NCBI RefSeq assembly: GCF_019578655.1 | Contig: NC_063265.1 | Coordinates: 11,504,501-11,568,500, forward strand | DNA: 64,000 bases | Direction of reading: 5' to 3' | Origin: Ricinus communis | Lineage: Eukaryota > Streptophyta > Magnoliopsida > Malpighiales > Euphorbiaceae | Shown: piece by piece, positions 35,801 through 47,800 of the stretch | How positions within the stretch are numbered: position 1 is the stretch's first letter | Layout: every line of letters starts with the position of its first letter | Translations under genes and position numbers: made by a program | The notes under the pieces: generated by a model | The model's database searches: none | The model's input: the letters and a program-made list of their open reading frames with translations, nothing else | What the model was told of the DNA's origin: nothing

Positions 35801-38800
35801 CTCTGGATCTTTTACTTTGTGCTCCACGTTGCATATATTTTGTTATTAAATCTCTCTCAATCACCGTGTTGCTTTCATAAATGGTGGTGCTAATAAGAAT
35901 AACAATTTAATATGGATGAAAGTGAAACTAGATGTATTTATAATCCAAGACCAAGCTCCTCGACGGGCAAGATATGATAAAGTGATTTCATAAAGCTAGG
36001 GCTATTGTTGAAGAATCACTTGTTTAAATCACTAGTATAGCAAAATAGGTAATTTCCTTTCTCTGGTGGGAGAGTTTTGCACTTTTAAGCACACACAAAC
36101 ATTGCGCTTGATGAGATCGCTGCAGAAGTGGGCATACAAGGAATATAAGCAGATCAGTTAGCATGGGAAAAGCTTGGATGCTGTTGAAGAATTTCTTACT
36201 TGAATCATCTGATCTAATAAATTACTTATTTTATGCAAGTACATTTTTCAGAAGGGAGGGGTGTGTCTACACATTTGTAAATAGCAGATGAAAAGATATG
36301 AAAAGGACTACTTCTGGAAATTTGTGATTCCACAAGTCATTTCTACCCTAGATGGTCTCGACAAAGCTTGAAACTTGGTATAGCTAGAATATAGTGTTCT
36401 TAGACGTTGAATGAAATCTTACTTGCAGAAAAAATAGGTTTTTTAGCAACGTTTTTTCTCTCTGTTTCATTTTGTTACGATGGATAACCATTGCATTTGC
36501 ATCCATTATGTAGGCATCCTAATAATACAAATGTTGTGGAGGGTATGGTTAAAGCTCTTGCTCGAGTTGTTTCAAGTGTACAGGTGAATTATTAAATCAT
36601 TTCTACTTATATAGTCTACCTTCTTTAATTTCCTTTAACCATATTACTAATTTCTAGTTTAAGGAATAGCTTATAAGTAGCGAGGAAGAAAGATTTGACT
36701 TTCTGTATCATGCTCAACTATTCTATTTTGGAAGAGATCGATGTAATTTGTGGAGGGTATTTCTTCTACTGTCTTAATGGTGGGTTTTTAGCCATGTTTA
36801 ATGATCTTCATGGGTGGTAATCCTAAGTATGAATTACACAGCTTTGGAATGTGGAAAACTCATGCATTGGGAAAATTTGTGTAGCTGCTGCTGCAAAGTT
36901 CAGCGTTGTAGCTTCTGCTGTCAACATTTGCCATCCTTGTTTTCCAAGTTTCCAAACAGAAAGGGAGGCAGTAGGGTTCTTGGGTTCAGACGTCTAATTT
37001 GAACGTTGTTATTTGACTGTTGTAGGTAAAATAGAAACCAGTTGCTGTTAAGAATGTTTCATTAGCTTAAGTATGTGAAGTTTTCGCTTGTATCTGTTAA
37101 CTGATAAGTTACTGGCTTGAGGCTAAGGCTACTTGAACCAAGTTAAAAGATCGACGGGCAACTTTTGGTTGTGGCTGTTTTCATTTTAGTTATGAATTCC
37201 TCTATCTCTAATATTAGATTCAATTTTTTGCATGCTCATACACATTCTGCTTTAAGAAAAAATATCTGGATCATTAATTGAGTAGTTGAGTTTCTGTGTT
37301 TTTGACATGTTAGGTTCAAGAAACAAGTGAGGAGAGCCTGACAGCTGTTGCAGGGATGTTTAGCAGCAAGGCCAAAGGTAATTGTTCTCATAATTGGCAA
37401 AAGCGACACCAACTGTATTAGTCTATCTTGTTGCTATTTTACATTCAGAAAGCTGTCTGTCTTATTCCAATTCGTGACATTCATATTTGGGATAAAGTCA
37501 CTTAAAAACTTCTTAGATAAAAACTAACTTAAGTATATTTCATTTGATAATCTATAATGCAGAATTACATCATTGTATGATCTTAAAATGGTTTTAATTT
37601 TCTTTTCAAGTTTGATTTAGATGGATGATGATGGGAATTGGTCAATCTAAGAGAAAGTTTGTGAATTTTTAAATGGAAGGATACTCAAATGTTTGAAATC
37701 ATGTCTCACTGGAAAAATGCGCCTTTAATTATATCAGGCGTAAAATAATTCAATATGTGGGTTTTCTATTTAGATAGCTGGTGGACAATACTGTTTTTTA
37801 TTACGAGGCTTAGTTAAGAAATCTCTTTAGTTGTTGAGTTGTTTTAATGTTAAATTATTTGGTCATGACAACCATTTGGATAGATCTGTTGTGGGATTCA
37901 GAAGACTCCAACATATTCCATCACATGTGGACCCGATGTGTATTTCTCTTTTCCCCATGCTCAAGGTTGTAAAAGAGTTAGAAACTTAAGTGACTGGGCG
38001 GATTATAAAGTGCATCACAGATTTTACGCTGCAGGGATAGAATGGAGTCTGGATAATGATGCATCCAATGCTGCTGTCCTGGTTGCCAGTGAAGCTCATG
38101 CAATTACATTGGCGGTTGAAGGGCTGTTGGGCGTTGTCTTTACTGTAGCTACTTTGACAGATGAAGCAGTGGATGGGGAGGTAGTTTTCTTTTTCATCTT
38201 AGTTTCTTGGTTGTCTGCCCAACACACCAAAAGAAAAGAAAAAAAAACAACAAAAAGGAGAAGAGGTCTTAACATTCTCTTGGTACTACCAGCTTGAATC
38301 TCCCAGATGTGAGTATGAACCTGTGGCAAAATTCACTGGGAAAACTGCTGTTCTTTGCATTGCAATGATTGATTCATTGTGGTTGACCATCCTTGATGCC
38401 TTGTCCCTTATTTTGTCGAGGTTTGTTGAAATTTTCTTTGAGAAGATGTAATTAAAGAACTAAACCAAATTTAGGCTTATCTGACGTGTAGCTAATGTGG
38501 AAGGTCACAAGGAGAGGCTATTGTGTTGGAAATATTGAAGGGATATCAAGCATTCACTCAGGTATATGGTCTAAATAATTGCATTTGCTGTTTTGCATTC
38601 ACTTCTTTTGGCCCACAAAAGTCGATCATTCAAATTGTTATTCTGGTTTAGCTGTTGCTGATGTAAATATAATGCTCCTCATTTATGCTGCAATTATCTG
38701 ATTGTTCTGTGACTTATTTTTCAGGCATGTGGGGTTCTTAATGCTGTAGAACCTTTGAACTCCTTTCTAGCATCGCTTTGCAAATTTACTATTAATTTCC

Positions 38801-41800
38801 CAAATGAAGCAGAGAAAAAGAGGTAATTTTTTTTTTTAATTTCAGTTAGCAGTGTCATGTGGATTGTTTCAGAATTAAAACAAATTGGTAAATAAGATCT
38901 TTGTAAAATATTTGTTGTACACCAAGTATAGAAGAAATGGGATGTGGCTGGTCAGTAGGTCTAGAAAGTTTGTTGATCACATTGGAAAAGGTTTGGCAAT
39001 TCTCAAGTGGTTACGTAAAAGATCTAAATGGTTTTGCAGAGAGAGAGAGCGAGGAAGACAGAGAGGGATGTGCATGAGCATTTTCTTTTGGATTTAGAGT
39101 TTGCTGGTGGTCTTATTATTGGTTAGCAAACTGATGACAATTTCTAAAAAAGTGAATAAGGGGAAATTCTTTAATAAGAACAGAATAATTGCTGTTAATG
39201 GTTAGTGACTTAATGTTGATCTAAGGTGGTCATTTTGGAGACATCAACTATTGCCATTTATTTGTAGTTTCAATGATGCCAGTCCTCATCTAAGACGCAT
39301 GTGGTGATATGGTTGCTGGCTATGATTAGTAATAGCTGAAATAATCTTGATTTACTCTGTCTTAAGTCATGTGCATTGCAAGACAACTGTCGCATAAGTT
39401 TTCTTATTTAACTTCAAGTTTTTAAACTTGTTAGGGCTAGATCCTTTACTGTAAGATAACAGTTCTCTGTTTTCATGACTTCAGTCCCATTTGATGCTAA
39501 GATTTTGGACTAAATTGAGACTTCTGCAGTGCAGTACAGTCTCCTGGGTCAAAGCGTCCTGAATTACTTGTTGAACAGAGGGATAATGTTGTTCTTACTC
39601 CCAAGAATGTGCAGGTATTTTATTAGGCTTGGTTATGTGATATTCCTTCATTCTCTGTTTCTTGTAAGTTTTTTTTCTTTCTCTGTAAAAATCCATCATT
39701 TCTAATATTCAATTGTTTAGTTACATGTACATTTTATTGCAATTTCTCTGGCAACTCAGGCTCTAAGGACTCTCTTCAACATTGCTCATCGGTTGCACAA
39801 TGTTTTGGGGCCATCATGGGTTTTAGTATGTTTGATTTGCTGCTTTTCTTTTAATATTCTTTTTATGAAGAATATGAAGTGTGCAACTTGTGCTTGTAAT
39901 TTATGAATCAATACAGGTTTTGGAAACTTTAGCAGCTCTTGATCGAGCAATTCATTCCCCACATGCCACCACACAGGTAATCTTAGAAAATCTCTTCTGG
40001 TTAAGATTTGAATCACGACTGATTTGTGGCCATGGTGGATATAAATAAATAAATTACGTGTCTTGGAAAATACTCAGTAATGATAATTATACTCTTCCCG
40101 CAGAACATGTTCTGTTAGAAATTTGGTGTGAACTTTTTGTATCATCTGCACTATGTAAGCAGTTTGGATGTGATTCTCAATATGCTTTGATATAGTACAC
40201 CCTAAGTTTAAATTTATCTTAATATACTTTACTCTGACTTGAAAGTTAAAGCACAAAAAAATACTGCCATCTCTTAATTATTTCTTTCAATATACCTGAG
40301 GAGCTTAACTAAGAAAAAAACAATATGTCAGTTACTATTGTAGATGGGCCTGCTATGTTCTTTTTACTTCTTATCACGCACTGGAAATGCTAAAATGTGC
40401 AGTTTTGCACATTATGAATTTTGAACTTGAATAAGTCTGCTGCTCAAAGTTGAATTTATGTTACCTTTCTATTCTGAATTCACTTTTTGTATGGTACTAG
40501 AGATGTTTCTCTTACAAGGAAAGGTATCTAAATTATTTTAAATGAACTTCTTATATTCTTTTTTTATCCCAGGAAGTCTCAACGGCTGTTCCAAAGCTTC
40601 TAAGAGAATCTTCTAGCCAATACAGTGACTTTAGTATTCTGTCTTCTTTGAATTCCCAGGCAAGTAGCGTTCCTTCTGTGCCATTTGGTAGAAGAGTTCT
40701 GACCAATTTTAATTCTTTTTCCTAGTAAATGGTTCTCCAGTTTTATTTCTTGTCTCTGTTAGACACAATTTTAAGATATTTAACTATGTGTTCTGACCAG
40801 TTTTTTCTTGGTTCATAAAGCTTTTCGAGAGTTCAGCACTGATGCACATATCTGCAGTTAAATCACTTCTTTCTGCATTAAGTCAGTTGTCACACCAATG
40901 CATGTGTGAGGCATCGGGCAGTTTTGGGCTGGCAATGAATCAAAGATTGGAAGCATCAGTTTTTCAGTGGAGAGGATGATATCCATCCTTGTCAACAATC
41001 TTCACAGTATGTGATATTATCTTACAGTAGTCCGAACAATGAAATTTTATCCTCTTTTTTGTGCATATCATATGTGATTGTATTTATATGGCTTAATCTG
41101 GAGTCAGGAGTGCTATGCATTTACTACTTATCATTAATATCTTCTCTTTTATACTCTACATGTTTCTTATCTACTTCTAAGAGTATTTGAAGCAAGTTTC
41201 CCCATCTCCCTCTTTTATAGTAAATATTGGTATTGACTATTTTTTGAAGCTGCTCATAGTTGTACTGAAGGCTCTTACATTTACTAATTTTAACATACCA
41301 GAAGATAAACTGAATGTTCTATTTTCAATTCACTCATCTTCTAGACTGTATTCTACTTCTATCATTTTAAATTAACTAATAGAAATTCATAGATCTGCAT
41401 ATGGCATCCTTTCTTAAAAGTCATAGAAAGTTAGGGCTATTGCTTCATGTTATATTTCACCATCATTTTTTGGGTTTCATTCTCCTACTTTATTGTAGGA
41501 GTGGAGCCACTGTGGGATCATATTGTGGGTCATTTCCTAGAGGTAACTCATATTTATCTTCTTCCTCTTCTTCTTCTTTTTCCCCCTTTGATATCAATTG
41601 ATGCTAGAACCTCTTTGATGTTGGATGGCCATCTTGCAGCTCACTAATAATTCTAATCAGCATCTGCGAAATATGGCACTTGATGCATTAGATCAATCAA
41701 TATGTGCTGTTTTAGGTTCTGAACAGTTCCAGGGTTACATTTCATCCAGACCACATGGGACATCTCATGATGTTAGTAACTTTCAAACTTTTCAATGGTT

Positions 41801-44800
41801 GGCTAAGTCAATAGTCTACTCATGTTAGGGTTTTATGTTGCTTATTATTTTTTTCGCTGTCTAGGTGGAAACTAGGCATGCAGAAATGAGATTTCTTGAA
41901 TGTTCTGTCATATCTCCACTTAGAGCTCTGTATTTTTCCACTCAAAGCTCTGATATTCGTGCTGGCTCCTTGAAAATTCTTCTTCATGTCCTAGAGGTAA
42001 CATGGCACTACTGAAGATGAACTACAGCTCAATTTATTACATCGTCTTTTGTTATCAGCTTATGTTACGGCTTCTGATAGCCTTTTTGTTTATTGATATT
42101 TTTTTCCTCTTTCAGAGGCATGGAGAGAAATTATATTACAGCTGGCCAAATATTCTTGAAATGTTAAGGTTTAGCATTTGTGTAATATTCTGCTTCCAAT
42201 AACCCATTTTATGCCAATTCTGTCTCCTTGGTTGATTCTTTTATTTTTCTGCTTCTTCAGGTCTGTTGCAGATGCAGCAGAGAAAGATCTTGTCACCTTG
42301 GGATTCCAGGTTAATTAGATTATGGCTGAGACTTCATTTTTGACAATTCATTATTATAATCTTCCCTTGACAGCTTGGCTATTGGCATACATAGGGAATG
42401 CACAGGACCTTGACAAATGCTTCCTGTGCCTTTAATATGTGCATTTCTCTTTGTAATATACATATATGTCTTTGTAGTAATTTTAGTGATTGAACCTGAA
42501 TGCACTAATGTGCTCTACACTTGCGTCACATGATGAAAGAACCAAGAAAAACTGCATGCTTTTTCAGTTTTGGCCAATCCTCTCAATTTTACCTGCATCC
42601 TTTGACTTTTGTAACATTCATACAACTCAACTAAGCTTTATTCCCATTAATCAGGATCAGTTATATGGATCCACTTTTCCACTATAAATTATTTTGGCCT
42701 ACATCTTTGGGAAGATGTAGAATCACTACTCACTAGCCCAAGAAAATAGCCCAAGCAAAATAAAAGGAAAAGAAAAATAAAATGAAATCAGTATGACAAA
42801 GGGAAAACGGAGAGTATGAAGATGTGGCTTATTGGATTCATTTCAGCAAAAAGTGATTGATTGGAGAAGAAAATCTGGAATCCCTTGATATTTTTCTTTT
42901 TCTTAGCACCTGTTTTGTTTACTCTAGGATTTTTATGATGTTTTGGCCTTTTTTGACTACAATAAATATTTGTAAAATACTTTGTTTACATTAATGGCTA
43001 AGACATTTCTATCAACATGTATTGGTGAATTCTATTTTCTTGCAGAGCCTACGAGTCATTATGAATGACGGTCTTTCTTCCATACCTACAGAATGTCTCC
43101 ATGTGTAAGATTCAAAATTTAGCAGTTCGTGATTTTTTTGTTTTGGTTGTATTAAAATGTATTTTCATATTCTAGAGAAAAAAAATGGATCCTGAAAATA
43201 TTTTATAGAAATTGCATGTTATTTTTTGGGAAAAGATAAAAGAACTTGCATTATAGTTTGCATATTTTAACATTAACTACATGTTTTTTTTTTTTTTTGT
43301 GTCAAACTAGTGTATGTGCTTATGTCTGTTAGCAAAGACAGTATTTCAATATAATGCCATGAGATTCTGTTAATGTGGCTTCACTTATCTGATGTGGCAC
43401 ATATGCTGTATTTTGAAAAAATTCTGCTTGTAATTTGCTTATTATCAATTTTAAGTTTGTGTTTTTTAATCATGATAAATCAATTTACGTGCTTTTGTTT
43501 GTTTGTAAAAGACAGTATTTCACTATAATCAATAATCCTCTTCCACAAGCGCCACATCAGATGATAACTTAAGCTACATCAGCAGAAACTCAGTGTTACA
43601 GTGAAATGCTGTCTTTTGCTAATGGGCAAAAGCACGTACACTGATTCGTCACAAAAAGGAAAACACATTCTTAAAGTGGAACATATGCTAAACCACATAC
43701 ATGTTTTTTTGAACTTTATGGTTTGGAAAGTTCTTCTTGTGTTATTCTTCCTTTGATACTCGGTCACAAATTGGTTCACATTGTGACTGTTCTTCTCTTT
43801 GCCAATGGAATAAAATAATAGGAGCAACTCTTGAAAAAGACACGTTCTGCAATATCACCGTGTTGGTAAAAATCTGGCCTTAATTATTAGATGATTTAGG
43901 AAACATCATGGAAGATAACTTAAATTGTTCAACATTTCTTTGTTAAAATTTTGGCTACTGTCATAATTTCTTATGGTTCAATGGTTAATAGATGAATTGT
44001 GGGGATCAGGCTTCAACTGTTATTTAATGGCCGAGTTTCTGTTGGCCCTCGTGCAAATTTAAGATTGCTAGTTACTTCCCATTAAGACAATGGCATTAAA
44101 CTTGCCACTTTCTAGCACCTGTTAAATTTATATGAGTGACATTGTTGACATTGCAGATGTGTGGATGTCACTGGAGCCTACAGTGCTCAGAAGACCGAGT
44201 TAAATATCAGTTTGACAGCAATAGGCCTCTTATGGACCACAACTGATTTTATTGCCAAGGGGATCCTGCATGGACCTCCAGAAGAAAAGGAAACAAGTTA
44301 AGTTGCCTTTGGAACCTACTAAATCTTGGGGTCCTGTTAATTTATCAGCTGTCCTTGAAGCAGAATTTTATGGATATTATCTTTTTGTGCTACATAAATA
44401 CAGGTGGTCTTGATGCACCTCCCAATGTGAAGCAAATGGTTGGTGAATCAAAGGAAGAGCAGACTTTAGAACTGCCTGATAAAGTAAACGACCAAGGTCC
44501 CTCATTAAATATTGTTGATTGTGACAAGTTGCTTTTTTCTGTCTTCTCCTTACTTCAAAGGCTTGGAGCCGATGAGAGGCCAGAGGTATGCTGACACATT
44601 TTCAATATGGACTTCCCTTGCAAAATTTTCATGCAGCCTACTACATACACTTGCTAAACGTTGTTGTAATTTACCTTATAATCAAGATTTAGCTAGATAT
44701 TCAGTTATGGGACTTGAAACTTTTATTTTTTGGTCAAACAAACCAAAAGGGAATGTCATTAACTCAAAAACATTGCAGTGAAACAGAGCATGGAAAAGAA

Positions 44801-47800
44801 CATAACCCGAACTAACAACTATATGGTCTTAAGATTGTTAACTTCCTGCCCATCAATACAATGAGCAAAGCGAAGAATAACCAGATTCTTGATTTGATAA
44901 AAAATCTCATTAGCAGAACCGACTTTTCCTTGAAAAAACTGCCAGATACCGGGCTCTCCAAATACAATAAACAGAAGCACAGACAGCCACCCCTCTAATT
45001 TTGCTTTGAAGATTCTTACCAGATGCCTTCTTGCAAAACCATGAGACGTCTCTTTTACGTGAGTAAGGTCTTCTCTTTATATTGCAGGCTGATGGAACTT
45101 TTTCCCAGACTAAATTGGACAGAGGACATTCAAGAAAAAGATGCTGCACCTCTTTAACATGTTAATTACATAGGCAACATCTGTTATGATTGCAGATATT
45201 CCAAGCTATCATTACAAGATATTATTTAAATGTTAAAATTTGTGAATATTACATTTTTAATTTATTGTACATGCCCCTCTAGTTGAGATGGTTCTGCATA
45301 GTTGCAGGATTAATAGAAATGTTCTTTTACATTAGGCTCATATTTTAAGAATGTACCTTACTGTATTTTGTCTCCTTACGTGAGAAAATGTCTTATAAGC
45401 GGGAGTAACTTCTCTGTGTTTGCCTGCATGTGCAGAAAATATCTATGTTTGTAATCTTTCATGGATTTATTTAGGCTGTCCTTTTAGAAATGAAGCCTTG
45501 TGGGTGGAGTCGTACCTCTACATGTGCATGTGCATGTGCATGTGCATAGGCATCCATTTACTTATCCTGTTGCACGCAAGATCTAGAGGATACCAAGTAA
45601 TGTAGCCATATGCATGGAACTAAAATGTTCTCAGTTTCAGCCATTTGTATTTAATTCCTTTCTTTTATGGAGCTTTATACAGGAGGTTATAAAGAATTAA
45701 TTATTTACTGTTATAGCTATTGGATTTGAAGTTTCTCGCTACAGTGACTGAACTTAATTTATATTTCAGGTTAGAAATGCTGCTGTTAGGACACTCTTTC
45801 AAACTCTTGGAAGTCATGGACAAAACTTTCAAAAAGCATGTGGGAGGACTGTCTTTGGAAATATGTATTTCCTGCTCTGGATCGAGCTTCTCACATGGTA
45901 TGATGGTAACCAGAAGTGGTAAATTGTTTAGGAGGAATAAAGAGTGTTAGTAAAAGTTCTATTAATAGCTTTTTGTTGCCTGTTTTGATGGGAGTTGTAT
46001 CTTTCTATAGGCTGCAACGTCATCAAAAGATGAATCACAGGGGAAAGAACTAGGAACTCGAGGAGGAAAAGCAGTTCACATGCTGATTCATCATAGGTAT
46101 AACTGTATAACATTCTTTAATTGTGCACCATCTGAGTTTAGATTTTTTCTTTTGCCATTTGATTGAGAACATTAATCTAATTAATCTTCTATCATGAACT
46201 TGCAGTCGTAACACAGTTCAGAAACAGTGGGATGAAACGCTTGTGCTGGTCCTTGGTGGGGTAGCACGTCTGTTACGTTCTTTCTTTCCTTTTCTCAGTA
46301 GCTTAAGCAATTTCTGGTCAGGTACTTCTGTATTGTCTATTCATGTGTTTTGATATTGTCAAATTTGGCTATATATTAGGAAATCCATAAGAATTTTACA
46401 TGATGTTCTATTTTTGCGCAGGATGGGAATCATTGCTTCTTTTGGTAAATAATAGTATTCTAAATGGTAGTAAAGAAGTTACTATTGCTGCAATAAACTG
46501 TCTGCAGACAACGGTTCTTTCCCACTGTCACAAGGTAGTAATCAAATAGTTACAAATACAGCTGTTGCTTCCTGTTCAAGTAAAATAGTTAGGGTCACAT
46601 GAAATCTTCTTAAACTGCATGTTACTGTAACTCTGTAAAATAGTAGTGATTGATTGCTAAAAGTTTCAGCCCATGTAAGAGAGTAGCATCAACTGTACGT
46701 ATTGTTCTTCAACTGAAATGATTTCATGCTTCAGGGTAATTTGCCAATGCCGTACCTTAACTCCGTACTTGATGTATACGAGCATGTTCTTCATACATCA
46801 CCAAACTACAGTAATAATGCAATTAGCAAGGTGAAGCAGGAGATTTTACATGGTCTTGGTAATGCCTTACTTCAACCTGATTAACTTTTACCTGATCCTG
46901 GATCACATTGAGCATAGATAATGCATAAGCATATTTGTTTCGTGATAGTAATCCATATCCTCCCCTGTAAACTAATGTAATGTCTGACAGTAACATCACC
47001 ATTTCTGCTTTGTTGAATATGATATCAATTATTGCTGTCACTATTACAGCAGTTGTGCCCTGAGTTTGGAACTGTGCTTTTGGGTTGCTTTTTTTTTTTT
47101 ATCTCTTCGAATTCTTGGTAGGTGAGCTGTACGTGCAGGCACAAAAGATGTTTGATGATAAGATGTTCTCTCAATTGATTGCAATAATAGATTTGGTAGT
47201 TAAGCAAGCCATTTCCACTATTGATCACTTTGAAAGTGAATTTGTAAGTATTTTTTTTTTTTTTATCTCTAACATACTCATGATATACTTCTCTCCGAAT
47301 GGAACCGTGTTTGATGAAATTGGTGTTGCTTTCTTCCCAGGGACATGTTCCACCTGTGCTGCGAACTGTACTGGAAATCTTACCACTATTACGTCCGACA
47401 GAGCGTATCTCTTCAATGTGGCTAGTACTTCATAGGGAGCTTTTGCAATATCTTCCAAGATCAGATTCTTTAAGAAATGAGGATGATGAGGTTAAGCAAG
47501 CCGGCATAAGTGGCAATATCCCAGGTATGGAAGTGGTTTGGTAGCTATCCACCAGAATTTGTATCAAACTAAAATGATTAAGATTCACGTATTATAGGCA
47601 ATAATATGAAGAGAAGGGATGGAGTACCCAATGGTACAGGTTCCATGATCTCAAAAGAAGCTGAAGCTCCACGTCAGCATTCTGGATCAACCACAACTGC
47701 AGTGGGTGGAATCCCAAGTTATGTGTTTGCAGAAAAGATTGTTTCAGTGCTGATAGATCTTTTCCTACAGGCTCCAGTAGCTGAAAAGTATATCATATAT

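Noticed and set aside
36814..37002. Cysteine-containing 62-codon frame in MON2 intron 13
   Set aside because: Not preceded by a signal peptide, does not follow a known cysteine pattern, and lies between exons that join in frame.
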